Shown piece after piece: positions 51,557-60,066 of a DNA stretch of 64,000 bases; position 1 is the stretch's first letter, and each line of letters begins with the position of its first letter. Below the pieces are notes generated by a model. The model searched no databases. It was not told the origin of the DNA and saw only the letters and a program-made list of their open reading frames with translations. Both the position numbers and the translations under genes were made by a program. The stretch comes from Tardibacter chloracetimidivorans (GTDB lineage: Bacteria > Pseudomonadota > Alphaproteobacteria > Sphingomonadales > Sphingomonadaceae), in NCBI RefSeq assembly GCF_001890385.1, contig NZ_CP018221.1, forward strand, positions 1,909,501 to 1,973,500, written 5' to 3'.

Positions 51557-52167
51557 TCACGCGTTCCGCGCGTAACTTCTATGTCGCCCGTCGTCTTTCG
51601 CGCCGTATAGTAGCGGCCGACCAAAGCATCTGGAGATGCGTCGGGGTCAAATTCAAGATAGGCCACGCCTTCATGCGGAGAACTGCGATGACGAACCTGC
51701 GCTATCGGGTCGTTGTTGTAACTATACCAGATGCGAAAGCGGCCAATCTCGGGAAGGCGCTCAAGAATGCACCGGGTCGAGTGGGATTCGGACTCGCCCG
51801 TCTTTAACGTCACGCTCGTAGAAAACAGGCGTTGGCGGACCGTGATCCGCGTTGGAATTGGATCGATGGGTTGGCCTGTCTCGGGATTGATCCACGTTGA
51901 TCGAAGCGTGCCATCCCACTTGCCGTTAAGGTCTGGGAATGCCTTCCGGCCAAGAAGAGGAACTTGCCGCCACAGCCATCGCCAACCGGCCTCTGCGACC
52001 GCAACGAGAATCGTCCCGACGATCGTCACCGCCAGCGAAAGCGTCTTCAGGAGACCTGCTTCTTTGTGAAGCGCCAGCGCATAGACGGCATCGATCGACC
52101 AGGCGCTGAGCAGTCCAGCGACAAGGATAATGGAAACCTGGGCCTTCTTGCCCAGCAGTGACCACAT
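51553..52167 (-). CDS. cap15: CBASS effector Cap15, 2-TM beta-barrel type (204 aa)
   Basis: Membrane-targeting effector of a CBASS anti-phage system. Two membrane helices (about 11-33 and 39-66) are followed by a beta-rich domain beginning FPDLNGKWDGTL at residue 77, typical of the 2-TM beta-strand-rich SMODS-associated effector (Cap15). In characterised members a cyclic dinucleotide binds the beta barrel and the protein oligomerises and disrupts the inner membrane, killing the infected cell. Start at 52167 overlaps the CD-NTase stop (TGATG), so the two are coupled. Earlier in-frame starts lie inside the partner gene. Confidence 0.85.
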   Translation of the reverse strand: MWSLLGKKAQVSIILVAGLLSAWSIDAVYALALHKEAGLLKTLSLAVTIVGTILVAVAEAGWRWLWRQVPLLGRKAFPDLNGKWDGTLRSTWINPETGQPIDPIPTRITVRQRLFSTSVTLKTGESESHSTRCILERLPEIGRFRIWYSYNNDPIAQVRHRSSPHEGVAYLEFDPDASPDALVGRYYTARKTTGDIEVTRGTRD

Positions 52168-53303
52168 CAGGCGTCGCCGAGGTAAGCGATGGCAGCGTCC
52201 GCGAATGCCAAAGCGTCGGCATGGTTCCAAGCTTGGTCTGCATGGAAGAGCCATTTGATATCGTTGATTTCCGTCAGGCCAGCCTGCGCGGCCGAAAGCA
52301 ATTGCTTGATGCGCCATGCAACGCGCCGCACTCGGCCATATCGATCATCGGTGGGAACGGTAAAATACGGGTCTTCCACTGCGTATACGAGACATTCGAC
52401 AAGGAATGACGGCACTCTCGCCTTCATTGCACCGGTCCTCAGCATGTCCGCCTGCATCCGCTTGAAGATGCGAACTGTCCGCTTGAACTGGTGTCCCGTT
52501 CGACCGCGTTTCGCGCGACCATTGGCAGCGTGCTGATCGGGAAAATTGACTGTCCAGCGACCGTCGGTCGACAGGATCGCAACGCCTTCCAGCGTCAGAT
52601 AACGCTGGGCATCCGTCAGCCAGGTAACATGATGATAGCGGATCGCGGGCACGACATCGACTTCGGCCCGGCTCCCGGTGATACCCTTGATGCGGATCGC
52701 TTTCTTGCCAACCTCCACATTCGATCGGCCGAAACGGGTCGACAGGTCCTTGGCCAGATTAACCCTCAGACCATTGAATATCTGCTGAAAGGTCGGGCCG
52801 GCATCGCTGTAGCCGAGCATGCCTTGAGCTGCCGGAAGATAGACATTGTCAGCGTAGTCCACCTTCAAGAGAGGATGGACGACGCGCAGATCAATGTCCG
52901 CCTCGCGCCGGACGTTGGTGCGGTTGAAGTAGGAGCCCTGTCCCTCAACCCGCACGCGCTGGCCGTTCAGCCAGCTATTGTCCGCGATCGCCGCCGAAAC
53001 ATTGGTCTTGGCGCGCTCGATGGTGCCGCCCTCGCTCACGCTTTCCGGGCGTTCCCAATGCGTGAAGCGGTCATTCCAACTCGACCGACTGCGGCATGGC
53101 CCCTCCGCGGCTCCCGAGCCGGCATTGAGGAGCAGCGCAAGGATGTTCGGCGTTGCTGGCGCGGGGGCCGGAGTTCCACCAAACAGGCCCGCCAATGCGG
53201 AGGTCGGCGCCGTGGGAGCAAGGCCGAAAATCGAGCCTAGGCCGCAGCCAAGGGCTGGTTCGATTGGCTCATTGAGCCAGTTGATCTTGTCATGCGCGGC
53301 CAT
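52167..53303 (-). CDS. CBASS CD-NTase, cyclic oligonucleotide synthase (378 aa)
   Basis: cGAS/DncV-like nucleotidyltransferase. Catalytic core: GQGSYFNRTNVRREADIDL with Gly123-Ser124, Asp136 and Asp138, and third acid Asp216 in RAEVDVVPAI. Relatives of this GSY-N-TNVR type make cyclic dinucleotides or trinucleotides upon phage infection; the product cannot be read from sequence. The family N-terminus normally begins near SWNDRFTHWERP (residue 75), so about 74 residues of Pro/Ala/Gly-rich sequence precede it. No Cap2/Cap3 or HORMA/TRIP13 genes are adjacent, making this a minimal (type I) CBASS with Cap15 as effector. Confidence 0.87.
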   Translation of the reverse strand: MAAHDKINWLNEPIEPALGCGLGSIFGLAPTAPTSALAGLFGGTPAPAPATPNILALLLNAGSGAAEGPCRSRSSWNDRFTHWERPESVSEGGTIERAKTNVSAAIADNSWLNGQRVRVEGQGSYFNRTNVRREADIDLRVVHPLLKVDYADNVYLPAAQGMLGYSDAGPTFQQIFNGLRVNLAKDLSTRFGRSNVEVGKKAIRIKGITGSRAEVDVVPAIRYHHVTWLTDAQRYLTLEGVAILSTDGRWTVNFPDQHAANGRAKRGRTGHQFKRTVRIFKRMQADMLRTGAMKARVPSFLVECLVYAVEDPYFTVPTDDRYGRVRRVAWRIKQLLSAAQAGLTEINDIKWLFHADQAWNHADALAFADAAIAYLGDA

Positions 53304-53468
53304 TTCAGACGCGTATAGCAGATTTCAACAAGATGTGGTGTGGAAATCGCCCAATAAGGGCTTCGAGCACAACTTATGCCCCCTTCCGGCCCCAAGTGAC
53401 GTTCCCGAACACCAGCATATCATTATGGAGGCTCGGCATCCTCGATGCAGCCCATGAACCGCGTCAGC

Positions 53469-54773
53469 TCAGCCGCCATCCCCGCCAAGGTCGTGGAGCT
53501 CCGCCAGGAAGCGCCGTGCCGCCGCCTCCGCTTCATCCGCCGCCTCGGTGTCGATCTCGCGCCCGTGCGCGGCGGCATTGAGGGTGCGCAGCGCGGTCAT
53601 GAAAGGCTCGGCAGCGGGCGGTGAGATGCCTTCCTGTCCAAGCGCCCGAACGAGATTGGCGATGCCGGCCTGCGTCGGCGCGGAAATGCCGTGGGCTTCC
53701 AGCGCCGAAAGCAAAGCGCGCTCGATCTCGATGCGCAGGCCGACCAGTGTCATGTGCGGAAACTCGCGGGCCAACTCGTCGGGTGTGGGCAAGGCGGCCT
53801 GCAATGCTTCGGGCGGCGCGGTCAGGAGCTGATATTTGGCAACACCCATCGGCTTCGCACTGTCGCGCAGCGCATATTCCACGATCACCTCATTGCGGTC
53901 CTGACACAGGATAATCCCGATCGACGGTTGATGATGCGGCTGACGAATCTGATCGTCGACCGCCGAGAGGTAGAAGTTCATCTTGCCCGCAAATTCCGGA
54001 CGGAAGGGTTCGACCTTCAGTTCGATCACGACGAAGCAGTTAAGCCGATAGTGGAAGAACAGCAGGTCGAGGAAATAATCCTGTCCGCCGACCTCCAGCG
54101 GATATTGGCTGCCGACGAAGGCGAAGCCCTTGCCCAGCTCAAGAATGAAAGCGCGAAGTTGTTCGAGTAGCGCGCGTTCCAGTTCGCGTTCGCTGACCTC
54201 CGGCCCCAGCCCAAGGAAATCGAACGCATAGGGATCTTTGATGAGCTGCTGCGCCAGCTCGGATTGCGGCGCCGGGAGCGTGCGGTCGAAGTTGGTCAGC
54301 GCGGCGCCGGTCCGGCCCCGCAGATTGCCCGCGATCTGGTTGCTGAGGACGGCGCGACTCCAGCCATGTTCGACCGCTTGCCGGACGTACCATTCCCGAT
54401 CGTCGGCGGTCTTGAGCTGGTCGAGCAGGACCATCGTATGACCCCAGGGCAATTGTGCAGCAACCTGCTGCACAAATTGCTCGTCGGGCCATGCCTGGGC
54501 GAAGGCACGCATATATTTGAGGTTGCGCGGCGACATGCCGGTCATTTCGGGGAAGGACCGTCGAAGGTCGGCCGCCAGCCGGTCGATGACCTTCGTGCCC
54601 CAGCCTTCGGCCTGCTGCTGGCGGAGGATATCGCTTCCGATTCGCCAGTAAAGCAGGAGCAGTTCGCGGTTGACGCCGATCGCGGTGCGGAGCCGTGCGT
54701 CGCGGATACGCTGCTTCAAGGTGGTGAGCAGCGTGTCGTAATTCTCTGTGTTCGTGGGCAGGTTGTCGGTCAT
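53469..54773 (-). CDS. DUF1016/YhcG-like PD-(D/E)XK nuclease (434 aa)
   Basis: N-terminal DUF1016 helical domain (TAIGVNRELLLLYWRIGSDI, FPEMTGMSPRNLKYMRAFA) and a PD-(D/E)XK core at about 220-300 with QDYFLDLLFFHYRLNCFVVIELK, containing Asp and the acid-x-Lys pair. Family members are linked to DNA restriction or repair but targets are undefined. The C-terminal about 80 residues (IERALLSALEAHGISAP to the end, Ala/Glu-rich) extend past the usual family length and may be a fused helical domain. The 165-base gap to the CBASS operon shows no gene. Confidence 0.85.
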   Translation of the reverse strand: MTDNLPTNTENYDTLLTTLKQRIRDARLRTAIGVNRELLLLYWRIGSDILRQQQAEGWGTKVIDRLAADLRRSFPEMTGMSPRNLKYMRAFAQAWPDEQFVQQVAAQLPWGHTMVLLDQLKTADDREWYVRQAVEHGWSRAVLSNQIAGNLRGRTGAALTNFDRTLPAPQSELAQQLIKDPYAFDFLGLGPEVSERELERALLEQLRAFILELGKGFAFVGSQYPLEVGGQDYFLDLLFFHYRLNCFVVIELKVEPFRPEFAGKMNFYLSAVDDQIRQPHHQPSIGIILCQDRNEVIVEYALRDSAKPMGVAKYQLLTAPPEALQAALPTPDELAREFPHMTLVGLRIEIERALLSALEAHGISAPTQAGIANLVRALGQEGISPPAAEPFMTALRTLNAAAHGREIDTEAADEAEAAARRFLAELHDLGGDGG

Positions 54774-54818
54774 GGATCTCGCTTCTGCATGGGAGCGTAG
54801 CCGGACGGTCCGATCTTG

Positions 54819-56804
54819 TCAGGAAATTGTCGGCCCGCTGCGCTGCCGCCCGAACGTCCAGTTGATGCCGCTGTCTCGCATGATGCCGGACACGTCCTTG
54901 CCGACATGCCGCTCCAGCACCGGCCGCCACGGCACCAGCGTAAAATCCCGCGACCGTTCGATCAGCGCATGCCGGCCGCTCGCCATCTCGACCGAGCGGG
55001 CAAGCCGGCCTTCGATCCGCTCGCCGACCTTGGCTTCGGCGAACGGTTTGCCAAGATCGTCGGATAGCTGGCCCGCGACGCGCAGCACCTCGCGCCGCTG
55101 GAGCGCGGCGAGCATGCCCCGACGATAAACGGTCCGGCCGTCCTGCTCTTCCGCAAGCTGCTGCGCGATCAGCCATTGCCGCCGCCGCGCCTGCGCATCC
55201 TGTGCATCGCGGCCAAACCCGGCATCGCGCAGCGGCTCGGGCGCGGACGCGACCAGTTCCTTGTCCAGCCAAGTGGCCGCGTCCGCGTCGACCAGCTTGT
55301 CGAGCGGCTGGACCGACAGGGTCTCGACCGACACGGGCCGGTCGCGAAGCTGCCGCGCCTCGAACTTCTCCACCTTGTCGAGATGGTCCGGCGTGATGAT
55401 CCAGGTGCCGTCCGGTTCGCGCTCGACGCTGTTCATGCGCTTGCGCATCGCTTCGAGCCGCCGGTCATGGGTTTGTGCGAACCGCTCGCTGGCGCTCGGG
55501 TCGTGACGAAGATGGGCGTCGACCGAGTATCGTCCGTTATTGGCGGCCGCGACCTCCACGATCGTTCGATCGACCGGCCGCACGACGCCCTCGCGCGGCC
55601 CGATCCTGACGATAGAGCCGGTCGCCTGCGGCTCGATGTTTTCGCCTTGGCCGATCTCGACATAATGCGACCGGCCATCGGTCGCCTCGACGATCATGTA
55701 ATGACCGTCGTTATACTCGTCGGAGATGCCCCGCTCGACAACGCGGCCGACCAGCGGTCTCACGCCATGCGCGGCGGGGTCGTATATGGCCTGGTCCGCC
55801 ATCGCCGGCGCGTTGCCGCGCGAGGAATAGGCACACTGCATCGTGCGGATGATGTCGCCGCGCTCGCCCATGCGCCGGAGCGTGTCGCCAAGGTTGGGCG
55901 CAAGATGCCAGTGCGCCGCGCCGTGCTGCGTCGCCAGGCCAAGCCGCTCCAGCTTCTTGAGCCGGCCCATGCGGATCGCCTGGTCGAACGCGCCACGCGA
56001 TTCCGAGCTGACGAGGATGTTCCTTTCGACCTCGCGCAGGAGCGCCCGGTCGATGCTGGTCAGCCGGTCCTGTCCGACCTCGGCGCGAAGCCGCTGCTCG
56101 ATGGCGTCGTCGGTGCGCGGGCCAAGGTCGAGATCAACTAGTTCGCAGGCGCGCTCGCGCATACCGTGGCTGATGTAGTCCTTGGCGATCAGCAAGTCCT
56201 TGCCGAGATCGTCCTTGCCGCGCACGATGACGTGGGTGTGCGGATGGCCGGTATTGTGGTGGTCGACCGCCACCCAATCGAGCTTCGTTCCGAGATCTTC
56301 TTCGGCCCGGGCCATGAGCCGCCGGGTGAGCGGCTTTAGGTCGTCATATTCCATACCGTCCTCGGGGCTGACGATGATGCGGAACTGGTGACGATCGTCC
56401 TTCGCCTGCTCCAGCCAGGCGTCACGATCCACCTTGTCGGTATCGGCGCCGTAGAGTTGGCCGCGTCCGCCGTCGCGGGTCGTGCCGTCGCGCTCGACGT
56501 AACGCAGATGCGCTTTTGCGCCATTGAAGCCTTTGCCGCCCAATGTGACCGGCCGTATCTTCACGATGACGCGACGCTGACGAAACGCGGCATAGCGATC
56601 GCGTGCCGACAGCACCCGGCCGACGCCGGCGCCGCGGCCGATCCGGCTGCCGGTATAGCCGGACTTGCGCGACCGCCCCACGGCGCCGCCGCGTGCCAGG
56701 TTCGCAGCGGCAATCACGCGCGACAAAAACTTGCGCGCCTTCCCACCCTTGCCACCGGCGCGCATGCGGCCGAGCCGCGGTTCGAAATCGTCGTCTGAAG
56801 CCAT
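54819..56804 (-). CDS. rlx: Relaxase / mobilization nuclease with DUF3363 (661 aa)
   Basis: Nicks oriT to start conjugation. Residues about 80-230 hold the relaxase core: LRYVERDGTTRDG and the three-His metal motif DHHNTGHPHTHVIVRG near residue 190. The rest is the DUF3363 domain typical of ICEs in alpha- and betaproteobacteria (GISDEYNDGHYMIVEATDGR, RHALIERSRDFTLVPWRPVLE). The start at 56804 (MASDDDFEPRLGRMR) is preferred over an upstream ATG because the first 44 residues of the longer frame look non-protein-like. No strong ribosome site is visible. Confidence 0.92.
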   Translation of the reverse strand: MASDDDFEPRLGRMRAGGKGGKARKFLSRVIAAANLARGGAVGRSRKSGYTGSRIGRGAGVGRVLSARDRYAAFRQRRVIVKIRPVTLGGKGFNGAKAHLRYVERDGTTRDGGRGQLYGADTDKVDRDAWLEQAKDDRHQFRIIVSPEDGMEYDDLKPLTRRLMARAEEDLGTKLDWVAVDHHNTGHPHTHVIVRGKDDLGKDLLIAKDYISHGMRERACELVDLDLGPRTDDAIEQRLRAEVGQDRLTSIDRALLREVERNILVSSESRGAFDQAIRMGRLKKLERLGLATQHGAAHWHLAPNLGDTLRRMGERGDIIRTMQCAYSSRGNAPAMADQAIYDPAAHGVRPLVGRVVERGISDEYNDGHYMIVEATDGRSHYVEIGQGENIEPQATGSIVRIGPREGVVRPVDRTIVEVAAANNGRYSVDAHLRHDPSASERFAQTHDRRLEAMRKRMNSVEREPDGTWIITPDHLDKVEKFEARQLRDRPVSVETLSVQPLDKLVDADAATWLDKELVASAPEPLRDAGFGRDAQDAQARRRQWLIAQQLAEEQDGRTVYRRGMLAALQRREVLRVAGQLSDDLGKPFAEAKVGERIEGRLARSVEMASGRHALIERSRDFTLVPWRPVLERHVGKDVSGIMRDSGINWTFGRQRSGPTIS

Positions 56805-57303
56805 GATCGAGCGCCATCCAGCGAGCCAAAGGCCCGACCATGCGCGAGCATCGAAAACATGAAAATCGGTGCCGGTGAAACGCCCGGAAATCCGCCACTT
56901 TTGCGCGTGACGGCACTGTCCGGCGCGGAGCGGCACTGTTCTGCCTTCCTGAAAAACGATGTGCAGACAATAGCTTAAAGCCTGCTCGCGGATGCGGGCA
57001 GTGCTGTAGCTTCTCTATCTTGCCCTCGTAATTGGGCAACCATCCAGGACGCTCATCATGTCGGCTTCTCCTTTTCAACCGGGGGATCATGGCCTGACGC
57101 GGCAGCGCCAGGCCGGAAGATCGGGGCAGCATTCGAGGTCTGGTGCGCAGTGCACTCGTCCGCATTCAGCGAGGGCGTAAATAGCCGCATGGCAGCGGCG
57201 CGAAGCCCAGCGCGATGCATGTCGACATCTAGATATCGGGGCAACATCACAGGCATTCGCACGTGGTTCGGCCCCGTCTGTCGAGGGGTCGGCCACAGGC
57301 AAG
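56805..57303. other. Non-coding region upstream of the relaxase, candidate oriT
   Basis: About 500 bases without a convincing gene between the relaxase start and the IS21 end. Two direct repeats CGGCACTGT lie at 56911-56919 and 56931-56939, 20 bases apart, and the AT-richer stretch that follows (CCTTCCTGAAAAACGATG) is 150 bases from the relaxase start. oriT usually lies beside the relaxase gene, so it probably is here, but I do not recognise a nic site. In related elements S26 peptidase, ParA and RepA genes lie upstream of the relaxase; they are absent here. Confidence 0.4.
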
Positions 57304-57372
57304 TGTCAACGGCGGTCGGATTTTAGGCCAGCGTGGCGGAGTAAAAGTAGGCCACTGATTGTGGCGCGGATG

Positions 57373-57408
57373 ATATGCAAAGGGCCCCGATCGGGGCCCT
57401 TTGCATAT
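57373..57408. terminator. 36-bp perfect palindrome downstream of istB
   Basis: A perfect 18-bp inverted repeat with no loop; the core is AGGGCCCCGATCGGGGCCCT. It is flanked by the inverted GGCGGAGTAAAA-type repeats at 57335 and 57446. It most likely ends transcription out of the IS or impedes read-in, though no clear U-tract follows on either strand. It could also act in transposition. Confidence 0.55.
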
Positions 57409-57454
57409 TTGGCGTTTTCGGCGGGGGGCTGGAGGCGGCGTGGGCGGCCTGGTT

Positions 57455-58261
57455 TTACTCCGCCCCGGCAGCGCGGCGGCGGCGCGCAGACTGCTGGAGG
57501 CGATAGCTGTCACCGTTCATGGTGAGGATGCTGACGTGATGGGTGAGCCGATCGAGCAGCGCGCCGGTGAGGCGCTCCGAGCCCAGAACCTGTGTCCAGT
57601 CCTCGAACGGGAGGTTGGACGTGACGATCGTCGATCCCCGCTCGTAGCGCTGCGAGAAGGTCTCGAACAACAGTTCTGCGCCGGTTGGCGAGAGGGGGAC
57701 GTAGCCCAGCTCATCGACGATGAGCAGCTTCACCGCCGCCAGCTCGCGCTGCATCCTTAGCAGCCGCTTTTCGTCCCTGGCCTCCATCAACTGGTTCACC
57801 AGCGCCGCAGCGGTCGTGAACGCGACCGTGAAGCCTTTCTGGCAGGCCGCCAGCCCCAGGGCGAGCGCCACGTGGGTCTTGCCCGTCCCGCTGTTGCCCA
57901 GCGCGATGATGTTCTCCCGCCGCAGGATATATTCACCCCGCGCCAGTTCCAGCACGAGCATCTTGTTGAGGCTGGGGATGGCGGTGAAGTCGAAGCTGTC
58001 GAGGCTTTTCACCGCCGGGAACCGGGCGGCCCGGATTCGGCGCTCGACTGTGCGGCGTTCCCGGTCGATCAGTTCCAGCTCGATGAGGCGCAGCAGGTAG
58101 CGGCTATGGTCGACGCCGTCGCGCGCACATTCCCGGGCCAGCTTCTCATATTCGCGCAGCACCGTGGGCAGCTTGAGCTGCTTGAGATGATGCGCGAGCA
58201 GAACCTGCGGCGTGCCCGCCGTAGTGCCGGCGGGCATCTTGTCCTCGTTCGCCCGGCTCAT
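57455..58261 (-). CDS. istB: IstB, IS21 helper ATPase (268 aa)
   Basis: AAA+ regulator that selects target DNA for IstA. N-terminal helical domain (LLAHHLKQLKLPTVLREYEKL), Walker A LGNSGTGKTHVA near residue 110, Walker B LLIVDELGYVPL near 175. The start at 58261 overlaps the IstA stop (ATGA); longer frames run into IstA. Length is slightly above the usual 250-265. Confidence 0.93.
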   Translation of the reverse strand: MSRANEDKMPAGTTAGTPQVLLAHHLKQLKLPTVLREYEKLARECARDGVDHSRYLLRLIELELIDRERRTVERRIRAARFPAVKSLDSFDFTAIPSLNKMLVLELARGEYILRRENIIALGNSGTGKTHVALALGLAACQKGFTVAFTTAAALVNQLMEARDEKRLLRMQRELAAVKLLIVDELGYVPLSPTGAELLFETFSQRYERGSTIVTSNLPFEDWTQVLGSERLTGALLDRLTHHVSILTMNGDSYRLQQSARRRRAAGAE

Positions 58262-59757
58262 GCCGCCAGCCCCGGCACGAGCGCGGTATAGTCGGCGGCG
58301 CACGTCGTCTTCACCTCCATCCTGGGGAGGTGGGGATAGGCCGCCAGATCGAGCCGGGCGGGTCGGCGCTCAATGCGCGCCAGCGCGATCTGCTTGACCG
58401 CGTCGAAGCCGATGGCGCCGATATGGATCGCCTCGTTCACCGCAAAGGTGACCACTTCCATCGGAATCGCCTCGAGCAGGCGCAGAACCTGGATGAACTC
58501 GCGTTTGCCCTTGTTGCCCATCCGCCCCTCAAGAAGGTGACGCAGATGCTGGAACACCTCGGGCAAGGCCCAGTCCTGTAGCGCGGCGGCCTGATCGAGC
58601 GCATTGGGCTTGGTCTCGATCAGCGCCAGATAATGGAGCGGGTTCGCCACGAACATGGCCTCGCCATAACAGCGGGGATGCCGGGCGATCTCCTCGCCGC
58701 CGCACAGGATTACGACCGCGTCGACGAAGCCCTTCACTACGACGTCCTGGAAGCCGTAACGGGTGGGCACCGAGTAGTCGTTGGTCCGGTAGCGCACCAG
58801 CGCGGTCGAGGACACGCGCGCACTGCGCGTCTCGCAAGGCTCGAACGCCCCCGCCGGCAAGGGGCGCATCGCCGCCAGATCGGCCAGCAGCCGTGCGCCG
58901 ATCGTCTCGCTGTGGCGGCCCGCCCGCTCTTCCTGCCGGGCACGGCAGCGACGCTCCAGTTCGGCGTTGAAGGCATCGTAGCTCGCCGCGTGCGGGATAG
59001 GCACCATGAAGTGTGACCGGGCATGCTTCACCAGGCCTTCGACCTTCCCCTTGTCGTTGCCTTTGCCGGGACGCCCGAACCGATCCGTGAACAGATAGTG
59101 GCTGACCAGCCCGGTAAAGGCCTGCGTGCGCTCGCGCTTGCCGTCGCCGCAGATCTTCGCAACCGCGATCTTCGTGTTATCGTACAGGATCGAGCACGGC
59201 ACCCCGCCAAAGAAGGCGAACGCTGACACGTGCCCATCGAGGAAGGCCTCGGTCGTCTCCGCAGGATAGGCCTTTACGAAGCAGGCATCCGATTGCGGCA
59301 GGTCCATACAGAAAAAGTGAACCTTCTGACGAACGCCGTCGATCACCCCCACCGCTTCGCCAAAATCCACCTGCGCGTGTCCCGGTGGGTGCGCCAGCGG
59401 CACGAACGTCTCGCGGCCCCGCGCCCGGCATTGCCGGACATAATCCTTCACCACCGTGTAGCCGCCGCCATAGCCATGCTCATCGCGCAGCCGCTCGAAG
59501 ATCCGCTTGGCTGTGTGCCGCTGCTTCAGCGGAGCAACTCGGTCTTCTCCCAGTATCGCGTCAATCACCGGAAGTAATGGACCAAGCTTTGGCTTCGCCA
59601 CAGGCTTCGTGCGCGTGTACCCCGGCGGCAGCGAGAACCGGCACATCTTCGATATCGTCTCGCGGCTCAGGCCGAACACCTTCGCCGCCTCGCGCTGACT
59701 GTTCCCTTCCACAAACACAAAGCGCCGAACTGCTGCGTAACTCTCCACGGCAAACAT
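58258..59757 (-). CDS. istA: IstA, IS21 transposase (499 aa)
   Basis: N-terminal helix-turn-helix (GNSQREAAKVFGLSRETISKM) and DDE integrase core: HAQVDFGEAVG (first Asp), SILYDNTKIAV (second Asp) and the Glu in GKVEGLVKHARSHFMVP. A beta-barrel and C-terminal domain follow (SVPTRYGFQDVVVKGFVD). All expected parts are present, so the element is probably active. Confidence 0.93.
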   Translation of the reverse strand: MFAVESYAAVRRFVFVEGNSQREAAKVFGLSRETISKMCRFSLPPGYTRTKPVAKPKLGPLLPVIDAILGEDRVAPLKQRHTAKRIFERLRDEHGYGGGYTVVKDYVRQCRARGRETFVPLAHPPGHAQVDFGEAVGVIDGVRQKVHFFCMDLPQSDACFVKAYPAETTEAFLDGHVSAFAFFGGVPCSILYDNTKIAVAKICGDGKRERTQAFTGLVSHYLFTDRFGRPGKGNDKGKVEGLVKHARSHFMVPIPHAASYDAFNAELERRCRARQEERAGRHSETIGARLLADLAAMRPLPAGAFEPCETRSARVSSTALVRYRTNDYSVPTRYGFQDVVVKGFVDAVVILCGGEEIARHPRCYGEAMFVANPLHYLALIETKPNALDQAAALQDWALPEVFQHLRHLLEGRMGNKGKREFIQVLRLLEAIPMEVVTFAVNEAIHIGAIGFDAVKQIALARIERRPARLDLAAYPHLPRMEVKTTCAADYTALVPGLAA

Positions 59758-60066
59758 CCCCGGCCGCTCCCAAAAAGAGCAACCCTACCAATGGCTGGTT
59801 TTTACACCGCCGCGCTCAGCAAATCGCCGACGCTCCACTGGCCTGGTTTGTCACCGCCCTCCACACTTACGTCGCGATCTCATTAATCCAACGCTGCCAT
59901 AACAAGTTATCGATAATATCGTCTCTAATCGATAAACTGTCAATACTCGTGCGCGGCGTCCGGCGCAGCCGGATGGCCCTGCGGGTCGCGAGGCAACTTC
60001 GCGTCCATGATAACCCAGCATAGTGCTTCGGCATTTCGCCATCGCGGTTGCCGGATCGGGGAAGCC

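Larger units (their letters stand above)
57304..59865 (-). mobile_element. Complete IS21-family insertion sequence
   Basis: Carries istA and istB with intact frames. Ends begin TGT and finish ACA: left end TGTCAACGGCGGTCGG (57304) and right end, read in reverse, TGTGGAGGGCGGTGAC (59865), sharing GGCGGT and AGGCCAG. Inner copies of a GGCCTGGTTTTACTCCGCC-like repeat lie at 57335-57353 (inverted), 57446-57464, 59793-59811 and 59840-59860, the multiple transposase-binding repeats typical of IS21. No target duplication is evident: the flanks are GGCAAG and CTTACG. Confidence 0.88.

Noticed and set aside
54139-55272. 377-codon minus-strand frame overlapping the DUF1016 and relaxase genes
   Set aside because: Out-of-frame shadow, Arg-rich, overlapping two genes with clear motifs.
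57056-57262. Short minus-strand frame upstream of the IS21 element
   Set aside because: No ribosome site, no similarity and biased composition; region treated as non-coding.
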